14,592 nucleotides of DNA from Candidatus Melainabacteria bacterium (GTDB lineage: Bacteria; Cyanobacteriota; Vampirovibrionia; Obscuribacterales; Obscuribacteraceae), in assembly GCA_003175915.1 (NCBI GenBank), contig PSRH01000228.1, forward strand, positions 1 through 14,592, read 5' to 3'. The position numbers were made by a program, and so were the translations under genes. The notes beneath the pieces were generated by a model. That model worked only from the letters and a program-made list of their open reading frames with translations, had not been told where the DNA came from and searched no databases. Of the stretch, positions 6,454 to 13,912 are shown piece by piece. Every line of letters starts with the position of its first letter. The stretch's first letter is position 1.

Positions 6454-6475
6454 GTTGAACTTGTTTGAGCTCAAC
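6454..6475 (+). other. Hairpin about 40 nt upstream of the RNase E/G start
   Basis: Arms GTTGAACTT and GAGCTCAAC pair with one A-C mismatch and one G-T pair around a short loop. It ends 32 nt before the ribosome site AGAGGA (6508-6513). It has no T-tract, so it is not a terminator. Confidence 0.3.
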
Positions 6476-6517
6476 AGCTGACAGTGGCGCTTTTGAATAG
6501 GGTTTGAAGAGGATTTT

Positions 6518-8677
6518 ATGAAGAAATCACTGGTAATAGCAGAACAAGACAATATCGGCGCCATTTTAGAGAATGAGCGCGTTGTCGAGTTCTTCGTCAA
6601 CCGCGGCGAGCTTTTGTTAGGCGATATCTACACCGCCTCGGTTGAAAATATCTTGCCCGGCATCGACGCCGCCTTTGTCAATCTGGGCAAGGACAAGATG
6701 GGCTTCTTGCACGCCAACGACGTACCCGGGCAAGGTCCACTCAAAGAAAGACTGGTACCGAAACAAAAGCTTTTGGTCCAAATTACGAAAGAGCCAACCG
6801 GTCACAAGGGTCCTCGTGTATCGACGGCGATCAGCCTGCCCGGTCGCTTCCTGGTACTCGTTCCAGAGGAACGGGGCGTTTCTATTTCGCGCCGCATCAG
6901 TGAAGCTCGCGAACGAGCCCGATTGAAATCGGTGGTCAACTTGATGAAGCCCCCCGGCGTCGGCTTGATCATCCGCACCGAGGCTAAGGGCCAGGGAGAA
7001 AACGAGCTATTCGAGGATTTTGAGCAGCTCTGGGACCGCTGGCAGACGGTGGTATCGGATGGCGAGGCTTCGATCGGACCAACACTCATCTATCGCGATC
7101 AAGATCTGCTCTACAGAGTAATCAGAGATGCCTATTCTCACGACGTGGTTGAAATCATCGTCGACTCTCCAGACGGCCAGAAAAGGGCCCAGGAGTATCT
7201 GTCAGGCTGGGCCGGCAGACAGACCCGGATTTCCTACCACCAGGGCGAGGAAAGCCTTTTAGTTGCCAAAGGAATTGACAAGGAGATCGAAGCGGCCCTC
7301 TCAGATCGAGTCGAGCTTCCCAGTGGTGGTCATCTCAACATCCAACCAACAGAAGCGCTTACAGTCATCGACGTCAACTCAGGCAAATTCACAAGCTCCC
7401 GCACCCAAGCCGAAACCGTGCGGCGCACCAACCTTGAGGCAGCTCAAGAAATCTCGCGGCAATTGCGCCTGCGCAATATTGGTGGCATGGTGATCGTCGA
7501 TTTTATCGACATGGATAGTCGCAAAGACCAACAACAGGTTCTGGAAGTGTTTCAACGCACTCTCGAGGAGGATCGGGCTAAACCTCAGGTGGGACAACTT
7601 TCCGACCTTGGTCTGGTCGAGCTAACGCGACGGCGCCAGGGACAGAGCTTAAGAGAACTTTTCACGATCGCCTGCCAATCCTGCTCCGGACTGGGTGTGG
7701 TACCTACTCTAGAGCTTGGCCCGGCCGAACACCGCCGGGTTATCACTTTCAAGAGCAGGGAGGAAGAAGCGCTGGGAAAGGGACGAAATCTCGCCCGCAA
7801 AGGCGCCAAACAGCAGGCGGCCGTTTTGCGAGCTGCCACCGCTATTAATGGCAGAATCGTTCCGACCGTGGAAGATGCTCCGGAATTCGACGAGGCGATG
7901 GCCCCAATTCCTGAACATATCCTTGAACAAATGCCGGATGAGTTATTGAATGGCACAGCCGCAACTGGCAAGCGTGCCGGCGTCTTCGATGACCAGGCCA
8001 ATGGCGAAAGCGATACTGAACAGGCCGAGCACGAAGAGGAGCTGAGTTTCGAGCCCGCCTCCCAGGCATTCGCGCGCCAAAACTATCACCAGGAAAAGAG
8101 CTTTACTGAACCGCCCGAATCGAACAAATTCGAAGACCTGGCAGAAAGCGTCTTACAAATAGACGAAGAACTACGGGAATTCGATTCTACTCGAACGAGC
8201 GGTGCTGAACCAGTTCAGAGGGTGAGAGAGGCCGATTTTACTGAGGCTGGCAACGCGGACCTGGAGGCGCCAACATCCCAGTCAGTGGCTTCGCAACCAA
8301 CCTGGGAAATGGAGCAGAAGAGCCCTTTTGAAACGGAAATCGATCCGGTGACGGGAATTTACCGGCTCAAGAATAAAGTTCACTCTCTCGATGTGGCAGA
8401 GACAAAAGAAGAATCGCAACCGGTCAATTTTGATGAGACGGACAGCGAAGGAGAATCCGAACAGTCTGGAGCAACCGAAGCGGCCAGCAACCAGCCGACC
8501 TGGCATTCAGATTCTCCTGATCATACCGAGAGCACTGCCGACGATGCGAACGTCGCCACGGAGCAAGAGAATGTCATCGTCCTTCCCGCTAGCCAAGAGC
8601 CGGAAAACAACGACTCTAACTATCAACAGCTCAAACTTTCATCGGTAAACGATCAGGGCGAAGAGCAAAAGGACTAG
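6518..8677 (+). CDS. rne: RNase E/G family endoribonuclease, cyanobacterial RNase E-like, with a long acidic tail
   Basis: This is a 719-residue single-strand-specific endoribonuclease that starts mRNA decay and processes rRNA and tRNA precursors. Residues 34-110 are the S1 domain in its RNase H-like frame (GDIY, NILPGIDAAFVNLG, GFLHANDV). The 5'-sensor region and RNase H fold follow. Catalytic magnesium ligands are D285 in TVIDVNSG and D328 in VIVDFIDMD. The zinc-link pair is C386 and C389 in ACQSCSGLG, expected to tie two subunits together. The catalytic half ends near residue 400. Residues 400-719 are acidic, rich in Glu, Asp, Ser and Gln, and probably disordered, as in RNase E scaffolds. 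Within them only EIDPVTGIYRLKNK (607-620) looks like a conserved docking motif. No Arg-rich C-terminal peptide, as I recall from cyanobacterial RNase E, is present. AGAGGA precedes the ATG by 4 nt. Confidence 0.95.
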   Translation: MKKSLVIAEQDNIGAILENERVVEFFVNRGELLLGDIYTASVENILPGIDAAFVNLGKDKMGFLHANDVPGQGPLKERLVPKQKLLVQITKEPTGHKGPRVSTAISLPGRFLVLVPEERGVSISRRISEARERARLKSVVNLMKPPGVGLIIRTEAKGQGENELFEDFEQLWDRWQTVVSDGEASIGPTLIYRDQDLLYRVIRDAYSHDVVEIIVDSPDGQKRAQEYLSGWAGRQTRISYHQGEESLLVAKGIDKEIEAALSDRVELPSGGHLNIQPTEALTVIDVNSGKFTSSRTQAETVRRTNLEAAQEISRQLRLRNIGGMVIVDFIDMDSRKDQQQVLEVFQRTLEEDRAKPQVGQLSDLGLVELTRRRQGQSLRELFTIACQSCSGLGVVPTLELGPAEHRRVITFKSREEEALGKGRNLARKGAKQQAAVLRAATAINGRIVPTVEDAPEFDEAMAPIPEHILEQMPDELLNGTAATGKRAGVFDDQANGESDTEQAEHEEELSFEPASQAFARQNYHQEKSFTEPPESNKFEDLAESVLQIDEELREFDSTRTSGAEPVQRVREADFTEAGNADLEAPTSQSVASQPTWEMEQKSPFETEIDPVTGIYRLKNKVHSLDVAETKEESQPVNFDETDSEGESEQSGATEAASNQPTWHSDSPDHTESTADDANVATEQENVIVLPASQEPENNDSNYQQLKLSSVNDQGEEQKD

Positions 8678-8715
8678 AGAGAACTCGTCAGCTAAAGTCT
8701 ACTGGGAACGCCATC

Positions 8716-8742
8716 AGAAACCGATTTAGATTTCGGGTTTCT
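8716..8742. terminator. Possible terminator hairpin between convergent genes
   Basis: AGAAACC (8716-8722) and GGTTTCT (8736-8742) form a 7-bp stem 38 nt after the RNase E/G stop. It overlaps the last codons of the convergent S1-domain gene. There is no T-run on either side, so termination is uncertain. Confidence 0.28.
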
Positions 8743-9868
8743 TGTTGCGCGCCATGCTTATGCTGAAGCCGAATCTCACCGCCGACGATGTCAATTCCGG
8801 TGGCAGTATGCTGGCCTCAACGTTAGCCTGGGCATCGTTACGCAAGAGCCTGTAAACAAAGTTCTTGTCTTGCGTGAACATCTGGTCAGCGACATAGAAC
8901 GCACCAGCGAATTGCCCTTTGTATATATAGGCAAAACAGTTTGAATTGGTAGCTGGCAAGGAAACGATAAGACAGGCTGTTTGCCCCTTACTTTCCAGCC
9001 ATTCACAGATGTAATCGAAGTAGGGGCGTGCTTCGTAATCGTCGGTGCGTTTGACAGGATAGCCCATAAAGATAGCCGACATCGCCAAGGTGAGGCTCTC
9101 GGGCAGGTCGTATATCGATACTCTCGTTTCCGGCAAGGTCAAATCACTCAGCATCATCTGCAGGGATTGTTCGGTCGCCGGCGGCTCTGGACTTTTCAGT
9201 GATGTATAAGCGCAACCGACTGCTCTACCTCGATAAAGCAGCATAGCTGATCGGGAAGGAACCTCTTCGGACATGGCCTTGACGGAGCAAGTTCTCATAC
9301 CGCCTTCCAAGTCAGTTATTAGCCATTCCAGGTCATAGTCAGCAATCTTGAAGGTATTCATGCTTTCGGCATGGATTGGCGGCAGAATCATGTCGACAGC
9401 GCGCTTCAGACCAAATTTCCTGGAGGGAGCCTGCTGAGCCCATACGCGAAAGGCAGCCTCTTCCTCGAACTGCTGCGGCCCTGCGATTAGGGCTCGTTGC
9501 TCGCCACTGCGCGCCTGAGCTTCATAGTTGGCATTGGTGCCGGGTTGGGTCAAGCCGCCTTGAGTGCCGTCCAATTCGGCAAGATGTTCCTCCCAGCGTA
9601 TGGACTGCACGGGTTTGCTTACCCCAGAACTGGAGAAGCGAGCCGAGAGAAGAATGCGATTGTTGTGAACACAAACAAACTGGGCAAGAATCTGCTCGCC
9701 AACCTTGAGGGGCACTGGCGTAGGAAGAAATCCAGGTAGATTGTCTTTCGGATTGTCTTTCTCGATGGTTACTGCATAGCCGCCTGGTTCTGCAATTACA
9801 ACCCTACATACAACGTTTTGACCTGCTTTATATCCCGACAATTTCCAGGGATTTAACGGTCTACTCAT
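8726..9868 (-). CDS. S1-domain protein with a duplicated C-terminal module, function unknown
   Basis: This 380-residue, apparently cytosolic protein belongs to no family I can name. Residues 13-79 read as an S1/OB-type RNA-binding domain: YKAGQNVVCRVV, a GGYAVTI turn, LPGFLP, then VGEQILAQFVCV and RILLSARF. Residues 85-165 look like a low-complexity linker. The rest appears to be two related modules. The first has YRGRAVGCAY (212-221) and later LPESLT (255-260). The second has YKGQFAGAFY (316-325) and LPPELT (355-360). Both share the Y-x-G-x3-G-x2-Y pattern and nearly equal spacing, which suggests an old duplication. The pattern recalls DUF4388/PATAN-like sensor domains, but that is a guess. 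AAGGT lies 7 nt before the ATG. It converges with the RNase E/G gene, which hints at an RNA-related role. Confidence 0.78.
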   Translation of the reverse strand: MSRPLNPWKLSGYKAGQNVVCRVVIAEPGGYAVTIEKDNPKDNLPGFLPTPVPLKVGEQILAQFVCVHNNRILLSARFSSSGVSKPVQSIRWEEHLAELDGTQGGLTQPGTNANYEAQARSGEQRALIAGPQQFEEEAAFRVWAQQAPSRKFGLKRAVDMILPPIHAESMNTFKIADYDLEWLITDLEGGMRTCSVKAMSEEVPSRSAMLLYRGRAVGCAYTSLKSPEPPATEQSLQMMLSDLTLPETRVSIYDLPESLTLAMSAIFMGYPVKRTDDYEARPYFDYICEWLESKGQTACLIVSLPATNSNCFAYIYKGQFAGAFYVADQMFTQDKNFVYRLLRNDAQANVEASILPPELTSSAVRFGFSISMARNKKPEI

Positions 9869-10111
9869 CAGAACGACCTTGCTTTTCCTTCTCGCAGATT
9901 ATTTCGTGCAGTTGACGATATTCCGAACTATTGCTGGCTTGCCCCTCTGCTAAAGCAAGATTACACCATATCTCTGTACCACATTTATGGGGTAATTCTC
10001 ACTGAGTGGGGGGTTCCGGCCTTCTTTTCCGACCGAAAGCCTATAGCCGGGTTAGCCCTGTCAAGGCCATTCTCACAGCTTGGCCGCCTACTGAGACAAA
10101 GAAAAGCAAGA

Positions 10112-10648
10112 TTATCTAGATTTCAATTTGCCAGGCCGCCCTTCAGCTGTTGCAACGTTAGTCTCCTTGCGGTTTTTCCGGCATTGAGGGCAAAGACCAA
10201 ATATCTTAAACTGAGCGTCAATAACTTCAAAACCATGTCTGGCTCCGATTTTTTGCCCTGCTTCTTCCAGGAAGTGATCTTCAAACTCCAAGGTAGCATT
10301 GCAGCCGATACAAATTATGTGCTGGTGAGGTAAGGTTTCTTGCTTCAGTTCGTAGTGCTTATGCCCCTCGGCAAAATCCAATTCGCGCAGGAGCCCTAAA
10401 GAAGACAATAGTTTGAGGGTTCGATAGGCGGTTGCCAGGCTAACATTCGATCCTCTTTCAATCAGCTTGCCGTGCAGCTCTTCAGCGGAGAGATGCAGCC
10501 CGTGTGGCTGTTCTCTGAATATCTGCAAAATGGTTTCCCGCTGGGCAGTAATTCTGTGGCCGCGCTTCCTCAAGCTGTCAAAGACAGGATCACCTGCATT
10601 ATCTTGCAGGTGTTCGCCCCCAACATTATCAGAAGCAATCTCGGACAA
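10112..10648 (-). CDS. Fur-family metal-responsive transcriptional regulator
   Basis: This is a 178-residue DNA-binding repressor. The winged-helix domain starts near residue 24 (LRKRGHRITAQRETIL), with the recognition helix in NVSLATAYRTLKLL. Regulatory-site ligands align as H52, E100, H108, H110 and E121. The structural zinc site is C113-x2-C116 with C153-x2-C156. Glu rather than Asp at positions 100 and 121 points to a Fur- or Zur-like protein, not PerR, whose peroxide-sensing site uses Asp. The metal cannot be decided. The only start after the in-frame stop is a TTG at 10646-10648, with a weak ribosome site; about 20 extra residues precede the usual Fur start. It follows uvrA by 87 bp on the same strand. 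The C-terminal tail beyond the last Cys pair is basic. Confidence 0.92.
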   Translation of the reverse strand: MSEIASDNVGGEHLQDNAGDPVFDSLRKRGHRITAQRETILQIFREQPHGLHLSAEELHGKLIERGSNVSLATAYRTLKLLSSLGLLRELDFAEGHKHYELKQETLPHQHIICIGCNATLEFEDHFLEEAGQKIGARHGFEVIDAQFKIFGLCPQCRKNRKETNVATAEGRPGKLKSR

Positions 10649-10693
10649 ATCACACCAGGGAAAACTTGGATCGATAAAAAGCTACCGGCAGAT

Positions 10694-10699
10694 ATTATA
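10694..10699 (-). promoter_or_regulatory. -10 box between uvrA and the Fur-family gene
   Basis: The minus strand reads TATAAT within CTTATAATATC, 45 nt before the TTG start. No good -35 is found at 16-18 bp. It could give the regulator its own promoter besides read-through from uvrA. The overlapping TTATAAT equals one arm of a PerR/Fur-type box, but the second arm is missing. Confidence 0.33.
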
Positions 10700-10735
10700 A
10701 GCGGTAAGTGTAAAGCCAGCCCGGGCGGCGTCTCC

Positions 10736-13681
10736 TCAGCGTTCCGCTTGCGCCGAACTGGAAAGCAGCGACAACTTAGACTGGAGTGGTCGGGAAGCCC
10801 TTTCTCCTTTTAGACATTTTTGCAAAAACTGACCCGTATAAGACTGCTTGACCTTGGCCACAGCCTCCGGCGGTCCCTGAGCGACGATCGTGCCACCGGC
10901 GTCACCACCTTCCGGCCCGAGATCAATAATCCAGTCGGCTTGCTTGATCACATCAAGATTGTGCTCAATGATGAGCACCGTGTTGCCTGAATCAACCAGC
11001 TTATTGAGGACGTGCAGAAGCTTGTCCACGTCTGCAAATGACAGGCCTGTAGTGGGCTCATCCAAAATGTAGAAGGTCTTACCGGTGGCTCGCCGGGAAA
11101 GCTGCTCCGCCAATTTAACGCGCTGCGCCTCGCCACCCGACAAAGTCGTGGCCGGTTGTCCCAACTTGATGTAATCAAGCCCCACTTCCATCATAGTTTC
11201 CAGCTTGCTAACGGCCTTGGGAATATTGGCGAAGAAAGCGAGCGCCTCTTCGACTGTCATCTCAAGGACATCAGCTATCGATTTACCTTTAAACTTGACC
11301 TCCAGGGTCTCCCGATTGTATCTGGCACCCTGGCAAACGTCGCAGTGCACGAACACAGAAGGAAGAAAGTTCATTTCAATCTCGTTCATACCTTCGCCAT
11401 GGCAGGCTTCGCAACGACCGCCTTTGACATTGAACGAGAAGCGACCGGGCTGATATCCACGCGCCTTCGCCTCGTTGGTCATGGAAAAGACTTCGCGAAT
11501 GACATCGAAGAGACCGGTGTAGGTCGCCGGATTTGATCGAGGTGTGCGACCAATCGGTGACTGGTCGATACAAATAACCTTGTCCAGTGCCTCCACACCC
11601 TCGACAACTTCCAGCCCTTTAGGATGGGCGACGCTACCGTTCAATTTATGGCGCAAATACTGATATAGCAGATCATTGACTAAGGAGGATTTCCCCGAAC
11701 CGCTTACCCCGGTGACAACGATGAACTGATTTAGCTCAAACTCTGTCGAGATATTCTTGAGGTTATTCAGTTTGGCACCAATTATTTTCAGGAAAAGACC
11801 GTTGCCATTTCGCCTGAAATCGGGCGTACTGATGCTCTTGCGTCCAGATAGATATGCGCCTGTGGAAGACTGAGAGGCGCTTGTGATCGCCGGCAAATGC
11901 CCCTGCGCCACGACGTAACCGCCGTGTACGCCTGCACCTGGCCCAATGTCGATAAGCCAATCGGCCTGGCGAATTGTTTCCTCGTCATGCTCTACAACTA
12001 AAAGCGTATTGCCCAGGTCACGCAGCCGCTTCAAGGTGGCGATCAAACGATTGTTATCGCGCTGATGCAGCCCTACGGATGGCTCGTCCAGGACATAGAG
12101 CACGCCGGACAGGCCAGAACCAATTTGGGTGGCCAAGCGAATGCGCTGCGCCTCTCCTCCTGAAAGAGTATTGGCCTGTCGATCCAGAGCGAGATAATCC
12201 AAGCCGACATCAATAAGAAACTTCAAGCGAGAAGATATCTCTATTAGAACTTGATGGGCAATGGTTTTTTGCCGTTCGTTGAACTTGGCAGGCAAATCAG
12301 CAAAGAATTTCATAGCGTCTGAAACTGCCAGAGCACTGAGTTGGGCAATAGAGAGACTACCAATTTTTATCGCCAGGCTCTCCGGCTTAAGGCGAGTGCC
12401 GTTGCAGACTGTGCAGGGCAGTTGGGTCATGTAATTCTCAATGTCTTGCCGCACCCGCTCCGATTGCGATTCGTCATATCGGCGCTTGAGGTTGCTAACC
12501 ACACCCTCGTAGACTTTCTTGTACTCCCAAAATTCCCTGCCATCAAAGGAGTCATGAGCCAGCTTGATTTTGTCGGTGCCAGATCCGTAGAGGACAACCC
12601 CTTGCTGCGCTTTCGTCAGCTTGTTAAAGGGCGTGTCCGGGCTGAATTTGTAATGTTTCGCTACGGAAGCTAGGATCTGCAGGTAGTAGGGATTGCCTGT
12701 CTTGGCCCATGGATAGATCGCTCCTTCATTGAGGCTCTTTTTAGGGTCGGGAACGACAAGGCTTGGATCGACTTCGAAAGTGCAGCCCAATCCATGGCAG
12801 TCCGGGCAGGCGCCATAAGGGCTATTGAAGCTGAATATTCTCGGTGAGATTTCAGCGAAACTGACATTGCAATTGCCGCAGGCAAAGTGCTCTGAAAAAA
12901 GCATTTCTCGACGCTTCGTCTCGGCTGCCGCCTCTGCGTCGAGGCCTTCAGAGGCGTTGTCACCAAGCACATCTACCAGAACGTTGGATTTGCCCCATTT
13001 CAATCCGAGCGAAAGACTGTCGGCAAGCCGTGATTGCATATTAGGTTTGACAATAAGACGATCGACGACCAGTTCAATCGTGTGTTTTTTGTTCTTCTCC
13101 AGTTCTATATCGTCCTCGAGAGCGACAACCTGACCGTCCACTCTTACTCGAACAAAACCTTCTTTGCGCAGTTCCTGGAAGAGAGCCTGATATTCTCCTT
13201 TGCGGCCAGAAATCAGCGGTGCCATTATTTGAATCTTCGTACCTTCTTTCAAGGCCAGCACTTGATCGACAATCTGATCGATCGTCTGTGGATTGATCAA
13301 TCTGTCGCAAATAGGGCAGTGCGGTGTCCCCACCCGGGCATAGAGTAAGCGAAGATAATCATAAATCTCAGTGACCGTGCCAACAGTAGACCGTGGATTG
13401 TGACTGGTGGATTTTTGATCGATCGAGATCGCCGGACTGAGCCCATCAATCCCGTCGACATCGGGCTTGTCCAGCTGCCCAAGAAATTGACGCGCATAGG
13501 CAGAAAGCGATTCGACATATCGCCTTTGTCCCTCGGCAAAGATCGTGTCGAAGGCAAGCGATGACTTGCCCGATCCGCTCACCCCCGTGATTACCACGAG
13601 CTTGTTGCGTGGAATGGAAATACTAATATTCTTAAGATTGTGCTGGCGAGCACCTCTTACGTCTATAGTCTCTTGAGACAT
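10736..13681 (-). CDS. uvrA: UvrA, excinuclease ABC subunit A
   Basis: This is a 981-residue DNA-damage sensor of nucleotide excision repair. It works as a dimer with UvrB and loads it at lesions. Two ABC ATPase halves are complete. The N-half has Walker A GVSGSGKS (33-40), signature LSGGEAQ (506-512) and Walker B with YVLDEPSVGLH (529-539). The C-half has Walker A (658-665), signature (847-853) and YILDEPTTGL (871-880). Zinc modules are at C268, C271, C292, C295 and C757, C760, C780, C783. The DNA- and UvrB-interaction blocks (QKSTSHNPRSTVGTVTEI and RTPRSNPATYTG) are intact. After the C-half Walker B, Ser881 stands where I expect His. The ATG at 13679-13681 fits the family N-terminus; a TTG 66 bp upstream would add 22 unrelated residues. 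Neither has a clear ribosome site. About 25 extra residues follow the usual C-terminus. Confidence 0.97.
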   Translation of the reverse strand: MSQETIDVRGARQHNLKNISISIPRNKLVVITGVSGSGKSSLAFDTIFAEGQRRYVESLSAYARQFLGQLDKPDVDGIDGLSPAISIDQKSTSHNPRSTVGTVTEIYDYLRLLYARVGTPHCPICDRLINPQTIDQIVDQVLALKEGTKIQIMAPLISGRKGEYQALFQELRKEGFVRVRVDGQVVALEDDIELEKNKKHTIELVVDRLIVKPNMQSRLADSLSLGLKWGKSNVLVDVLGDNASEGLDAEAAAETKRREMLFSEHFACGNCNVSFAEISPRIFSFNSPYGACPDCHGLGCTFEVDPSLVVPDPKKSLNEGAIYPWAKTGNPYYLQILASVAKHYKFSPDTPFNKLTKAQQGVVLYGSGTDKIKLAHDSFDGREFWEYKKVYEGVVSNLKRRYDESQSERVRQDIENYMTQLPCTVCNGTRLKPESLAIKIGSLSIAQLSALAVSDAMKFFADLPAKFNERQKTIAHQVLIEISSRLKFLIDVGLDYLALDRQANTLSGGEAQRIRLATQIGSGLSGVLYVLDEPSVGLHQRDNNRLIATLKRLRDLGNTLLVVEHDEETIRQADWLIDIGPGAGVHGGYVVAQGHLPAITSASQSSTGAYLSGRKSISTPDFRRNGNGLFLKIIGAKLNNLKNISTEFELNQFIVVTGVSGSGKSSLVNDLLYQYLRHKLNGSVAHPKGLEVVEGVEALDKVICIDQSPIGRTPRSNPATYTGLFDVIREVFSMTNEAKARGYQPGRFSFNVKGGRCEACHGEGMNEIEMNFLPSVFVHCDVCQGARYNRETLEVKFKGKSIADVLEMTVEEALAFFANIPKAVSKLETMMEVGLDYIKLGQPATTLSGGEAQRVKLAEQLSRRATGKTFYILDEPTTGLSFADVDKLLHVLNKLVDSGNTVLIIEHNLDVIKQADWIIDLGPEGGDAGGTIVAQGPPEAVAKVKQSYTGQFLQKCLKGERASRPLQSKLSLLSSSAQAER

Positions 13682-13738
13682 TGGTAATTCGTGCCGATCT
13701 CCGCTTACCACTAGATCTACTACACCTACTTTAGTGCA

Positions 13739-13768
13739 AGCGCTCAATAGAGAAATTGCTTGGGCGCT
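13739..13768. promoter_or_regulatory. 30-bp imperfect palindrome upstream of uvrA
   Basis: Arms AGCGCTCAA (13739-13747) and TTGGGCGCT (13760-13768) pair over 9 bp with one G-T pair around 12 nt. It sits 58 bp upstream of the uvrA ATG and just downstream of a possible minus-strand -10 box TATTAT (13774-13779). It could be an operator or a leader hairpin. It does not match the LexA boxes I know. Confidence 0.35.
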
Positions 13769-13891
13769 CTTAAATAATAGCTAGAAACCCTGGCGCGCGC
13801 GTTAGAACATCCCTTTTCGTCGCTTCAATTAAGCAAGCCTTAACAAGCAACCCTTGCCACTTGAAGTAGTTGAATCCGGTCAATGGCGCGA

Positions 13892-13897
13892 TATTAT
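13892..13897 (+). promoter_or_regulatory. Weak promoter before the SUKH gene
   Basis: TATTAT with TTGAAT (13870-13875) 16 bp upstream. The implied start near 13904 would leave only about 9 nt before the ATG and remove the AGGGA ribosome site (13899-13903). Either the transcript is near-leaderless or the true promoter lies elsewhere. Confidence 0.25.
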
Positions 13898-13912
13898 TAG
13901 GGACACTCTCCT

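Larger units (their letters stand above)
6099..6517 (+). promoter_or_regulatory. Long leader region of the RNase E/G gene
   Basis: There is no gene of meaningful size here. A TATAAT lies at 6132-6137, and the coding start is at 6518, so the transcript would carry a leader of about 375 nt. Small hairpins can be drawn: 6144-6165 (CTTGAG with CTCAAG), one with arms ATCTG and CAGAT near 6405, and 6454-6475 (GTTGA with TCAAC, one internal mismatch). RNase E autoregulates through its 5' leader in Escherichia coli; a comparable role here is inference. I matched the leader to no riboswitch class I know. A few frames of 9-17 codons exist but look incidental. Confidence 0.45.

Noticed and set aside
6139..6517. 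Known riboswitch or housekeeping RNA in the RNase E/G leader
   Set aside because: I compared it by eye with the consensus of the common riboswitches, tmRNA, SRP RNA and RNase P RNA and saw no match.
9952..10114. 12-bp direct repeat AAAGCAAGATTA at 9952-9963 and 10103-10114
   Set aside because: Several 12-bp matches are expected by chance in a window this long, and nothing else distinguishes the pair.
13682..13747. 22-residue N-terminal extension of UvrA from a TTG start
   Set aside because: UvrA proteins start just before the DVRGARQHNL block; the extension has no ribosome site and overlaps the palindrome.
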